Positions 33,570 to 44,960 of a stretch of DNA of 64,000 bases are shown piece after piece. Within the stretch, counting starts at the first letter, position 1. Each line of letters opens with the position of its first letter. The notes under the pieces are model-generated. The model saw nothing but the letters and a program-made list of their open reading frames with translations. It ran no database searches and was not told the DNA's origin. The stretch comes from Phaseolus vulgaris (taxonomy: Eukaryota > Streptophyta > Magnoliopsida > Fabales > Fabaceae), in assembly GCF_000499845.2 (NCBI RefSeq), contig NC_023758.2, positions 12,931,927 through 12,995,926 of the forward strand. The letters run 5' to 3'. The position numbers and the translations under genes are program-made.

Positions 33570-34300
33570 TGTTATTATATGTTTGTGGTAATATGTATGT
33601 TTGTTAGTTTTGGTCACCTAAGAAAAACCAAGAGGAACTTTGAGCATTCTTAGCTCATTCTCATTTTCATGATTGAGTCCTTTGAAAAAATAAGAGATTT
33701 ACAAGTATGGGAAACTTACATTTAAATTTGAATTAAGTTATTAGAGTAGAGATAAAATTAGTAGAAATATTAAATACAAATTTAATTTAAATTTTAATAT
33801 TGTTGTTATTGTTGAAAATTGTTTGAATTTTGAATGACTAAATTGTTTTGTATGGAAACATGTACTAGTAAATTTACATATATGTGAAGATGATAACTTG
33901 AAATTGTAAGTTCAAAATTGAACAGACTTGCATTATGTATTTTGATTAGTGCAAACACATTAATTATTCATTTTAAGTTAAAATAAAATGTGTTGCCATT
34001 TGAGCATGCATCATGCTTAACATATATGTTATGTTGTTACGTCGTCTAAGAACAAACCTTGCACTTGATATGTGGTCTCTTTTATGTAAAGAATGTCTCT
34101 AAATGGTAAAACACATCAATAAGAATATTAGCGGTGTAAATTTAAGTTTTGAAAGTAACTATAAAAAATTTTACATCAAAAGACACGATTTATAGAAAGA
34201 GAACATAGAAAACCTTTAAAAATTTTGTTGCAATGAACCTACTCTCTAATACAATTGTGAGGTGATAGAAACTGGAACAGGAAGCAAGTGAACAACCTAA
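33570..34300 (+). repeat. direct repeat R2 copy B (uninterrupted)
   Basis: A single ~730-bp copy of the sequence that is split in copy A. It provides the empty-site reference for the 26683-32548 insertion. R2 could itself be an old LTR pair around 33 kb; this is unresolved. Confidence 0.65.
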
Positions 34301-34536
34301 AATTGATATAGTCCTATTTATACTAATCATTGTCGGATGTTTTTCATCATCTATTATTTAAGTCAAAATCCAAGTTCAACTTCTTTCCAAAATATTAAAA
34401 TAAATTATTTATCCTTAAAGTCTTCGAAAATGTTTTCAAAAATTCATTAAAAATAACTTATCCTTCCTTCTTGTCTTTTCTCATATTTTACAAAAATATT
34501 ATTATAAGGTATGCATTGAATGTTCGTTTTGATGAT

Positions 34537-35786
34537 TGACAAGTGTCATAATTTAGTGGTATTTATGTAAAAAGATAGGCATTTATGGATTTTAATTGTT
34601 GAAAAAGTTATAATTCAACTTTAAAATTAGGAAATTTGATTTTTTTTATATAGTTTTTTATTATAAGATGAATAAGAACTATTTATTCTCAAGTTTGTGC
34701 TAATTTCAGGAATCTAGGGGAAGATAGAGATAAAGAACTAAATGAGGAATAGAAAAGTGAGAGACGAGGAGAAAACACAAAGTTAGGGCATTCAAAATTT
34801 GATCAAAGCTCACTCAGACCCGCCCAAGCAAGATCACTCTAAAGGCAAACTTGCCCAAGCAAGATCACTCTGGAGCAAACTCGCCCTAAGCGAGATCACT
34901 CCAGCAATAAAACTTTCTCTCCGTAGCAAACTCGCCAAGGACTCGCCCATGCTCTCCCAAAACTCGCTCAAACTCACTTAAATGAGTTTGCCCCAGTGAA
35001 GTTTGTTTTTATTCTCGTGAAACCCACTCAAGGAAGCAATATCTCGTTTGAGCGAGATGTCACTTAGTAACCTACATCAAATTAGGTTCAATAAGGGCGT
35101 GAGGTAGAGTTGTAAGGGAGAAGGGAGGATGATCAAAGATAGGAAACCCTGAAGAAGGCAGCCGCCAAGGAAAATATGAGTGGCTAAGTCTTCCCTTTGG
35201 GATTGTGAATAATTTGTTCAATCTCTTATGTATTGAGGTGATATTTATTTATAATATTTTATTCTTAAGTGATATTGGATTATCATTTTATTCTTAAAGC
35301 TTAAATCTTTATTCATAATTTTGATCATTAGATTTGACTGGAAAGTACTTTTGAGTATTTAACCTAAATGAAAATGCTTAACATATTTGAAAGTTGGGAA
35401 TATATTTGAAATGTTAATTGCTTTATAACATCGGTTCATAATGATAAAAAATGTTTCTATAAATATGTGAGAAATAAATATTTAGGAGACAATCTTAATA
35501 ATTTTATGTGAGGAATCGATATGAAAGATTTTTGTATATGCATCAATGTCAATCAAGTTAGAATGTTATATGTTTTTATTCATTGAAAAAATACAAATGA
35601 GTGAGAATGATTAATCTCAATCCCAATTTTCTCAATTGAATTATCTAAATCGTTTACTTTGTTTTCAATTAATTTCTTACATAAATTTATGATACCAACA
35701 ACCTTTAAATCAAACTTTTGCACATCTTTTTATATTTAGTGAATATTATACCTTATATTTTAGAACTGTACGAAAGAAAGTCATCA
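34537..35786 (+). mobile_element. second solo LTR of family S1
   Basis: Starts TGACAAGTGTC, ends AAGTCATCA and is flanked by ATGAT (34532-34536) and ATGAA (35787-35791). Long colinear likeness to 7108-8205 is seen: CTTATGTATTGAGGTGATAT, TGAAATGTTAATTGCT, GTGAGGAATCGATAT. It carries an extra segment at 34815-34945 with three AAGCAAGATCACTC or AAGCGAGATCACTC units and further ACTCGCC words. No internal domain remains. Confidence 0.75.
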
Positions 35787-36465
35787 ATGAAGAATGTTTA
35801 GAAAATCATTCCAAACACTTTTTGTTGTTAGGAATATGAAAATTGGTTTTGAATTGGATGTTTAATGTTGTATACAAGTTTGAAGAATTTAGATTAGTTA
35901 TACAATTTAGGTTTGTATTAGAGTATAATTGACATGAAAATGTTTTGAAATGAAATATTTGTCTTTCGTTTCTTATCACTTTTTCGGTGTACTGATGTTG
36001 ATATCTTCGTATACCTCTAAAGCAAAAGGTTGATCCCTTTAAGTAATATATGATAGTTAGAATTAAATTATTATTTTTATACTTCTTCTCTTAAGCAATG
36101 AGTCTCATTACACAAACAAAAATTTGTCGTTCAAACAAGGAAAAAGTCACATTAATTTTCGTTCATCATGGAAGACCATCACCCAAGCACACAAGAGTCA
36201 TTAAATTAATGAGTTTTTGTCGTTTAATTGGTAGCTTATTATTTTAGCTAGATAAATTTTATATTAGTTTTATCTCTTATTGAAGAATATCGTTTAAGCG
36301 AGGAAACCTCACTTAAATAATATTACTTTGTAATTTGAACTTCAATTTCCTCATTTTTAGCTTCTATTTAAAAAATATATATTGTATAAGATGGTTTTAG
36401 TGCATGATACATTGTTTCATGAATTTATTATGTTTAAATGTGATTAATATTGATGAGTTGGATAT
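35787..36465. other. AT-rich spacer
   Basis: No supported feature. Confidence 0.35.
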
Positions 36466-36469
36466 CTTA

Positions 36470-36900
36470 TGATTAGAAAACTACTTGCTCCTACAAAGCT
36501 AGAATTCTGCAGAACACTTCTTCTTGTTGCACTCTTCTCGTCTTTCTGGTATCTCGGTTGGGCTCTTTTTGGCAGGATCTCCTTTGATCTGAACACGATG
36601 GGGGATGTGCCTGCGAAGACACTCCGACGATCAAGTCAGTTTGAGAGTTAGATACCAGAGGAGTAGGGAGTGAATAGTTACCTTGGATGTTGTGCCCCTC
36701 CTGCTATTTATACTGTTCTAGATGGGCTCTGGCTGTTATGGGTCTGCTTTAGGGTCCAAGCGGAGGCCCAATTGTGCCTTAACCGTGTTTATCACCTAAG
36801 TTAGTTTATTTATGTCTAATTACGTGTTTAGTTGTTCCTCTTGTCGTCTAGTCGACTTTTCGGCCACCCGTAGTACACTACTAAGGAGATACTATGTTGG
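36470..36900 (-). repeat. gypsy LTR fragment (minus orientation)
   Basis: Contains GCCTGCGAAGACACTCCGAC, the complement of the GTCGGAGTGTCTTCGCAGG word frequent in plant gypsy LTRs. CTGCTATTTATACTG gives a minus-strand TATA box. It is GC-richer than its surroundings. Confidence 0.5.
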
Positions 36901-38335
36901 TGAAATATAAATGGAATATTAAATTGTTTTCAAATGAAATATTTGGATTATATCTATAGTTTAAATTATATAGATGAAAGTAACAAATAAAAACAGTTAA
37001 TGAAGGCTTTCTACAATCTAGTCTATGTTGTATAAGGGTGACCAAATGAAATCAATCTTGTAAGGGTAAAATTGCTAGGTAGACCAAATAGATATATATT
37101 AGGGGTTAGTCTTTGACTTCATAACATAATAAAGTCTTTCAGAAGTTGTGCAATATCTATATATTTTTTTATTTGATTATTGTGAAGTCTATATAGTCCA
37201 TGTATGATTGGATGTTCATTTAATATAATTGATATGAAGTGTATCAAATAGTTAGTTTTTTTGTCTTTTATTTGTAGTTGCCTTTATAATTATGATAGTC
37301 ATGTGTTGACACCTAAATAGATCGATGCTCATATACAAGGTCAGACAACAGTAAAAAACTTTATAAAAATATTTGTAGTTATGTAGATATATTCCTTTTA
37401 GAAATTCCTAATAAGAAAAGAGTGTATTTAATATATTTATGATTTGTAATAATATTTACCCACTAATAAAAATTAGAAGAAAAACTTGTCTCACCTTGCC
37501 AAAAGTTTAATATATAAAGAGAAAATAAAAAAAAATCATATATTTATTTTATAAAATTAATTTAAATAAACAAATCTAGTTAAATGATGTAAAAAATATA
37601 TTAATAATTTATCCTAAGTTTCATTAAATATCAATTTTTTAGTAGTATTAGAGAAATTAAATTTATAAAATAAACTAATAAAAAAATATTTTAATGTTCT
37701 TAAAAATATTAAAATCATTACAAAAATTACATGGTGTAAATTTTAAACTTAAATTTTAGTACGATTTTACTTTTTATTGTTTTTTAGAGTGCAGGGTAGT
37801 TCACTTTAGTCCAACAATGACCCTTTAGATTAGGGGACTTCGTGGAACACGCCACAATAGGAGAGTTCGTTGAACTCGTAACTCTTTCCTTATTTGATTA
37901 TACATTGAGGTGTTTGGACATCTAGTACTATATTAAATTAATTACATATTTAGAAAATATTTATTTTAATTATTATTTTAATAAAACATACTTTAAATTA
38001 ATAAAATTAAATAATATATATATATATAAGTAACATAGAATTTAATTGGTGTTATTAATGTAGTATTTATATAAATAAACTAACATCTCTCATAGTACTA
38101 GTTATTATATTTACCAAATATAATATGCAATTCAATAGTATTATGGTTTAAATAATTTAATAGTATTAAATTAGTTGAACTTAATAAATTTAATGTTAAT
38201 ATTTGATACTAAGGATATGTAAATTCCAATTCTAAGATATTTGAAGGTCTCGCATATAAAATTATTTAAAATCCAAAGAACTTGATATATTTAAAAAATA
38301 TTTTGTTATAACAAACTAAATGGTCAATGTTCAAT
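36901..38335. other. AT-rich intergenic stretch
   Basis: No coding or repeat structure is supported beyond short AT runs. Confidence 0.35.
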
Positions 38336-38339
38336 AATA

Positions 38340-38890
38340 ATTCAGTTTTGGATATTTCAACTTAGGTCCAAAAGGTGTATAAATACAAATTGATCCTTCA
38401 CTAGATACTCACTTAATTCTCTCCTTCATTATTCACATACTATTACTTTTAAAATCTCCTTATCTCTTATTAACTTGTACGTCGGGAAATACTTCAAAGG
38501 TAGATCTCATTCCATATTTCTCAACAACTCGGTAACCATTTTCCAGAGGATTCATCTCGACTTCCTTGGAACCCTCCTAATCCATCTCAGACGATTCACA
38601 CCCACGGTAAAAAATTTTGGCACCTACTATGGGGTCTAGATAAAATTATTCCCATGGTACTTACTGGAAGCGAGATTATTGATAGAAACCATCCAACCAA
38701 AACATCGACAAAATAAGGAGGATAAATACCTAGAGCTTTATTCAGAGACTTGTTAGCATAAATGGGCCTAATTAGGCTTTTGTAGGCATAATAAAGAGCA
38801 CAACTCTAGGAGGAAGGAATGTATAAAGCATATAAGAGAAGACCTCCACACCGTGAAAGAATACTAGAGCCTTGGTCAAAGGATTACACG
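38340..38890 (+). repeat. gypsy 5' LTR end, primer-binding site and leader
   Basis: A TATA-like TGTATAAATACA (38370) and GTCGGGAAATACTTC (38480) belong to an LTR. The text ending at about 38612 is followed by TTTTGGCACCTACTATGGGG, a TTGGCGCC..TGGGG-type primer site. An ATG-led fragment (MVLTGSEII) follows and is soon broken. The rest of the element is missing. Confidence 0.5.
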
Positions 38891-38891
38891 A

Positions 38892-39083
38892 TATGAGTTG
38901 ATTTGAGAATTGCACATATTTTTAGAGGTTTCACTTGGATTACGAATTGGATTAACATTTATGGTGATGACTCAACATGAGCTTAACCAAGTGGTTAAGT
39001 AAGTGTGAAGGTTCTCTTCAAAGAGCAAAAGAAAAAGGCTCACACAAATGAAAATATGCAAGCGAAAATTAAGAACTCAAAAT
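38892..39083 (+). repeat. dispersed repeat family R1, copy 2 (truncated)
   Basis: Almost identical to the start of the copy at 48057: TGAGAATTGCACATATTTTT, CTTAACCAAGTGGTTAAGTA. Breaks off at about 39083. Confidence 0.7.
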
Positions 39084-39098
39084 ATTGAGTTCTCTGAT

Positions 39099-39901
39099 TC
39101 ACAAAAACCTTGATTCACACAATTCATGAAGATTTCTCTTATTTTCAGCAAAGGTGTCCATTTGGTTTACCATTAGCCTCTCAAAAGGAGACATTGAAGT
39201 CATCATTTCTCCTATGTGATCATCATTAGGACCAGCTTCACGAGTCTCAACAACAGGTTCCTCTTGATTTGCTGCAGCTTCAGGTTCTTCTCCATCATTA
39301 GTTCCACTAGGACCAGCTTGGTCACCATCCTTACTTACCCATCTCCCACCAATCTTGGTAAACCCCATCTAGCTTAGGAATCCACTATTGATCTCACTTG
39401 AAGGTTTTATAATCTCAGCCAATTCTTCTTTGAGAGGGGGTTCTTGAGACAATTCTTGTAGAATTGCATCTTGTTGAACTCTTCTATCACCCCAAGATTG
39501 CCTTTGTTAATCCTTACTCCAGAAAACTTCAGCCCAGTTATGGCAGCCCACGCATCATTGGCGATTACAATGTCTACCCCTTTCACATGAGAGTTAATAG
39601 TGTCACCATTGAATTGAAGGTTGGTGTAGAATACCTTCACCAAATCTGGTTAGGTGTTTCTAGAAAGCTCAAGGAATCTCTTCATCCTTTGCTCCTTTAG
39701 AAGACTTCTCACCACAGTCAGATTTTGTTGCTTCATCCATGTGAAAGAGACAAGCTTTGGAGTGTTAACTATCTTCCTACTGGTTTCGTGTAGGTACTTG
39801 TCTATCAATTCTGATTCTCCTGAGAATCAACCTTCTAGCTTTCCACCACTCCTTGCAGCTCTTGTTTTCATTCTCTTAGAGGATGGAGGAGTTGAAGCCA
39901 T
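39099..39901 (-). pseudogene. retroelement-linked extra ORF, truncated
   Basis: Minus-strand reading starts MASTPPSSKRMKTRAARSGG at about 39901. It continues through a stop to DLVKVFYTNLQFNG, VKGVDIVIANDAW and GVIEEFNKMQFYKN (39640-39420). In a shifted frame it runs to MGFTKIGGRWVSKDG with AGPSG (39368-39290) and FERLMVNQMD. This order recalls a legume protein repeatedly found inside retrotransposons. Its biochemical role is unknown to me. It lies 0.8 kb downstream of the SIRE-like gag on the same strand, so the two may belong to one element. Several stops and frameshifts and a truncated C-terminus make it a relic. Confidence 0.55.
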
Positions 39902-40692
39902 AGTTCAGTTAGAAAAAGATGAGAGCACACTGCAGAAACAAACTTAGAGTAGAAAGAAAAAGGAAGAAAAACGGGTTGTTCTTTGTGAAAAAATAGCAAC
40001 CAATAGATTCACATATATAGCCACAACAATTAGTCAAAGTTGGCATTTAGTGGGTTGTTTTCAAAACAGAAAAGAGAATCAAATCAGAACCATAAAGCAG
40101 TTTTGTCGGTCATAACAAAAAGTACAAAAAAACACATGCTGATTTGACCATACTTTAAAGCAATTTTAATTTCCAAGATTTAGAGGAATCTAATTCATAA
40201 AGAGCAGTTATTACAGAGATACTTTGTATTCAAGACTATAATTAAAGCATTCTTGACCACAAAAATCACTAGGTTTGAACAGAAAATCAGTTTAAAGCAC
40301 ATTGAATCAAAAAACAGAGTTGAAACAATCAGTTGTTTCGAAGAAACAATCGGTTGAATTTCTGCAACTGGTGAAAAAATTTGAAAAAGCCAAATTCTTT
40401 TAACAGACATTGAACATACAGTCATTCAGGTTCAAAGCACATTATAATTTGTATTGAACGAGAAGAAATACAGAACAACCATAATCCATAAACTAACTAA
40501 TGAATATTCAGAATTGGATTTAAATGTTCAACAATAGAAAGAATAAAAAAAACATTCTTCAAGATTTTAAAGTACACATATGAAAGTAGTACACAATATC
40601 AGAACAAGGCATTGTCTTGCAAATTGGCTTCCATGAGATTCCGATCTTATAGACCCTTCATGTGGAGTCAAAAATCTGCAAAGTAAAGCTTA

Positions 40693-42353
40693 TCAAATCA
40701 CAAGATTTGATCCCTTAAAGAACTTGGGACCTTTCATGTTAGATATATCCTTACATTTAAAGATACCTTTAGGAAAAAAATATTTACGAAACCTGCAGAA
40801 TCTAACTGAATGACCTCTCTTCATACAGTAAAAACATGTAACAACCGGTTGTTTCGTTCTTTTAATCGGTTGCTTTTCTGGCACTGATGAAAAAGGTTTT
40901 GAAATCCCATTCTCTTTGCTCTGTGGATAAAATCCTAAGCATGCTTTTACAAAGACACAATTTTGAGATGCAAGAACATTCTCAAAGTTGGATTTTCCGG
41001 TTGTAAGCTTATCCACAGTTTTCAAAAGGTAGTGAATCTTTCTTTCAAGATTTTCACAGTTTTCACAAAACCTTGAGTCACACACGCAAATAGTGTTTTT
41101 GTAAATAAAATCCAGGTTTTCAAAATCAACTTTAGATTTTTCCAACTCTTCTTCCAGTGTTTTGACTCTATTTTCAAGCCAGTTGTTCAAACCTTTCAAC
41201 CGATTGTATGAGAAAGCCAATCGGTTGGCTTTTTCATGAGTTTCATTGAAAGCTTCTAGTAGTTGGTAGTAATTGTTACCTTTGACTAAAGAAGATGAGC
41301 TCATGCTACTTGATACAGATGTTTTTAAACACAGGTTTGCTTCTTCATCTTCTGAAGAGCTAGAGGAGGATATCTCATTATCATCCCATGCTATATAGGC
41401 CTTCTTGGTTTTTCCTCTTCTTTCACTTTTGAAATCAGCTTTTTCCTTGCTCTCATTATTGGGGCACCCAGCTTTGATGTGACCCTGTTCACCACAGCCA
41501 TAACAAGTATATTTGTTAAGATTAAAGTCATTTGGCTTCTTAGAACTGTACCTATTTGAACCTTGGCATTTATTCTTTTTCAAGAATTTGCTAAACTTTC
41601 TTGACAGCAAGCTCATGGTATCTTCATCACTATCACTTGAGTCTTGTTTCCTTTTTTGGTTGGCAGCTTTAAGTGAAATACCCTTGTTGTGGTTGTCCTA
41701 ACTTTCTTGGACAACCAACCTATTCATCTCAAGTTCATGCTCCCTTAACTTACCAAACAAAGAAGTAGTTGTCATGGATGTTAAATCCTTTGACTATGAA
41801 ATGGAAGTGACCTTTGGAAACCATGTCCTATCAAGACACTTCAAGATCTTGATGTTCAGCTCCTCTTTGTCAAAGTTCTTGCCAAGGCTCATCAAGTGAT
41901 TCACAATGTGGGAAAATCGTTTCTGTACCCTTTCTGCATTCTGAAAAGCTCATACTCTTGGATGAGAACATGCTTTCTTGCCCTCTTAACATCATTAGTT
42001 CCTTCATGTGTGACTTCAAGGATGTTCCACATATCCTTTGTTGAAGTGCATTGTGATACCCTAAAAAACTCATCACAACTCAAAGCAAAGGTTATTATGT
42101 TTTTAGCAATCCAATCAAATTTTGCTTTCTTGCTTTCAGCCTCAGTTCATTCAGATGAAGGCTTATCAATTAAGACATCATCTCTTTTAACTTAAGGAAT
42201 AAAGGGACCATTTTCAATTGTTTCCCAAATACCTTTATCTGTGGAATGCATAAAGATCTTCATCATTACCTTTCAAAACTGGTAATTCACACCACAAAAC
42301 AGTGGTGGTCTGTTTATGGAAGCACATTCCCCAAAAGGTAATTTGTCAGCCAT
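40693..42353 (-). pseudogene. SIRE-like Ty1/copia gag with two zinc knuckles, no pol
   Basis: Starts near 42353 (MADKLPFGEC). A UBN2-type gag core lies at 42076-41900 (SCDEFFRVSQCTSTKDMWNI, RARKHVLIQEYELFRMQKGY). After several stops a long open part of 307 residues (41616-40693) holds zinc knuckle 1, CYGCGEQGHIKAGC, a Ser/Glu-rich acidic region, a coiled coil (RVKTLEEELEKSKVDFENL) and a second knuckle, CFYCMKRGHSVRFC. The gag would form the nucleocapsid and bind RNA. Protease, integrase and RT do not follow: the reading ends at 40693 and AT-rich DNA then precedes the extra ORF at 39901. Upstream is the element's LTR (42417-43549) with a degraded primer-binding site (TGCATCAAAAGCTAGG). Confidence 0.8.
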
Positions 42354-42416
42354 TAAAGCAGTTTTTAGAAAAGCAGAACTTGAATATTTTTCAAGAACCT
42401 AGCTTTTGATGCAAAT

Positions 42417-42644
42417 TGTTATAATTAATGGCTTAAAAAGATGGGGGGTGAATTCTTTGTCAAAATATTTTCGCAAAGGTTGAATAATAATGAAGCTTTA
42501 TCAACAATCACAGAAGAAGCAATCAAGGAAGCCAATCAAACAATGTAAAAGAAATTGTTTGCAGAATTTCAATCGGTTGAAACTTCGTTTTAACCGGTTA
42601 TTTATGGTAGCAACAAAAACAGAATTAAATCAAATAGTTTATAA

Positions 42645-42706
<62 letters not shown>

Positions 42707-43549
42707 CACAGCCAATTTATACTGGTTCACTCAACCTTGAGCTACATCCAGTTCCCAGAACAACCACTGGGTTCCACTAGTAACCAATCACAGATTACAA
42801 TACACACAACCACAAAGAGGTGATCTTGATACCACAAGAACCATTCACCCTTTTTGCCTTACACACAAGAACACCCTCTGACCTTATAGGTTTTCACACA
42901 CTTCACAATTTTATAAAAGAACAAATACAAGAATAAAAAAGGAACAGATTACACCTGAATTTACAGGAATCACAGGGCTCCTAAGATCAGACCTTGAACC
43001 AAATGCACAACTATTTAGCAATCTTGCAAAACTTTATTTGAATCTCTTCACAAAAACAATTTCAATCTCATTGTAAATGTGTTTACTTGTTGTTTTTGAA
43101 ATAAAAGGAGAAGCCATACTTATAGCTCTTAAAACTAGTCGTTCTAGGCAGTCAATCATGAGCCAAAACAGTTTTGATCCAACTGAAAACAGATCCAACA
43201 GGTTTTTTGAAAAGCTGTTATGAAATGTGACAATCAACTGGTTGAAAAGTCGTTTTAACCGGTTGAATTGGTTAGACAATTATTTAACCAAGTCAAAAAC
43301 AGTTTTGAAAACCTTCAATCAAGCTAAGTGACAAACAACCGATTATATCGTGGTTTCAACCAGTTGTTTTTCTCTTTGCTTAGAAAAACACTTTTCTCTT
43401 TTAAAACGGATTGAACTAGCTTGTGCAAGGGACTAGGAATGATCTTTACAAGAAATCTAAAAAACTTAGACTAAGCTCAAACCAAAAGTAGCACAGCTTC
43501 AACCTTCAACACAAATTTGAATCATCAAAGCTCTCATGTTCTACAACCT
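42417..43549 (-). repeat. LTR of the SIRE-like copia element
   Basis: Plus-strand start TGTTATAATTAATGGC; it ends near TGTTCTACAAC. It is homologous to the solo LTR at 60673-61735 (TGAATTCTTTGTC..AATATTTTCGCAAAG versus TGAATTGTTTTTA..AATATTTTCGCAAAG). The 54-bp GA tract inside explains most of the length difference. The partner LTR was not found. Confidence 0.75.
42650..42703 (+). repeat. GA dinucleotide microsatellite
   Basis: About 27 uninterrupted GA units inside the copia LTR. Confidence 0.98.
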
Positions 43550-44960
43550 AGACCCGAACCGACTAAGGTCGACCTGGACTCGAGCCGACTCTCGACCTGG
43601 TACTAGGCGGCTCAACTCGACATGGGCCCGAGCTTAATTGATTCGATATTGGCTAGGCCCGACACAAATCGATTTGGGCCCGGGCTTACTTGACTTGATA
43701 TGGGCCCAAGTTGACTCGGCTTAACCTAGGTCCGACGGACTTGGCTCTTGTTGGGATCGGATCGACTAGGTTCGACATGGACCCAAGTCCACTCTGCTCG
43801 ACATAGGCCCCGATCGACTCGGTTCAATATGGGCCCGGACCTACTAGGCTCGACATGGGCCCGAATTTATTTGACTCGAAATGGGCCCATAACGATTTTA
43901 CTTGATATGGGTCCAAACCGACTCGACATGGGGCCAAGCACACTCAACTCGATATGGGCATGAGTCGACTCCGGTTGACATGGGCCCAGGCTGACTTGGC
44001 TCGACATAGGCCAAGGTCGAATTCGATCGACATGGGCCCGAATCGACTAGAATCGAGATGGGTCCGGGTCGATTCGGGTCGACATGGGCCCGAGGCGACT
44101 CAACTTGACATGGGTCCGGGTCTATTTAGCTCGGCATTAAGCCTGGACGACTCAACTCGACATGAGCCCTAACCAACTCGGCTCGACGTGGGCTCGGACC
44201 GACTTGGCTCACTCTAGGCCGGACTGACACAACTCCACATGGGTTAGGCCCAAACCGACTCAACTCGACATGGACCCGAGTCAACATGGGACCTGATTGA
44301 CTCGTGTTGACATGGGCCTAGGTTGACTCGGGTTGACATGGGCCTGGACCGACTTTGCTCGATATGGGTCTGTATCGAATCGATTTGTCATAGGTCGGGT
44401 TGACTCGGATCGACATGGATTTAAGTCGACTCGGCTCAACATGGGCCCGAACCGACTCGACATGGGCCCAGACACACTAGGATCGATATGGGTCCAAGCA
44501 GAATCAGGTTCACACAGGTCGTTTCAACTCGGTTCGACGTTGGCCCGAGTCGACTCAGCACAACATGGGACGAGGTTGACTCGGCTTGACATGGGCCCAA
44601 ACCGAATGAGCTCGACATGGGCCCGGACCGACTCAGCTCAACATAGGCTCGAACTGACTCAGTTAGACATAGGCTGGGCCAACTTGACTTGACATGGACC
44701 TCTGCTGACTCGGCTCGACATGGGTCTGGGTCGACTCAACTCGATATGGACCCAAACCGACCCGACACAGGCCCAAACACACTAGGCTATATATGGGCCC
44801 AGACCAACTTGTCTCAACATGGGCCAGGTCAACTCAACTCGACATGGGTTTGGGTTGACTCGACTAGACCTAGTCCCGTGTTATCTTGGCTCGACCTTGG
44901 CTAGACTGATTCAACTCGATTTAGGTCCAGGTCGACTCAAGTGAACTTGTTTGGGTCGAC
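43550..44960 (+). repeat. 26-bp GC-rich minisatellite, about 54 units
   Basis: The approximate unit is CGACTCGRCTCGA followed by CATGGGCCCGRAC. Successive GAMATGGG words at 44055, 44081 and 44107 show the 26-bp period, with occasional longer units (44236 to 44267). It starts directly at the outer end of the copia LTR. Many differences between units are CG to TG or CA. Because 26 is not a multiple of three, the frame cycles and the open frames here are not genes. Confidence 0.95.

Noticed and set aside
43748..44904. Open frames with repeated DMGPNRLD- or DSARHG-like residues
   Set aside because: They are produced by the 26-bp minisatellite read in rotating frames; both strands and several frames are open for the same reason.
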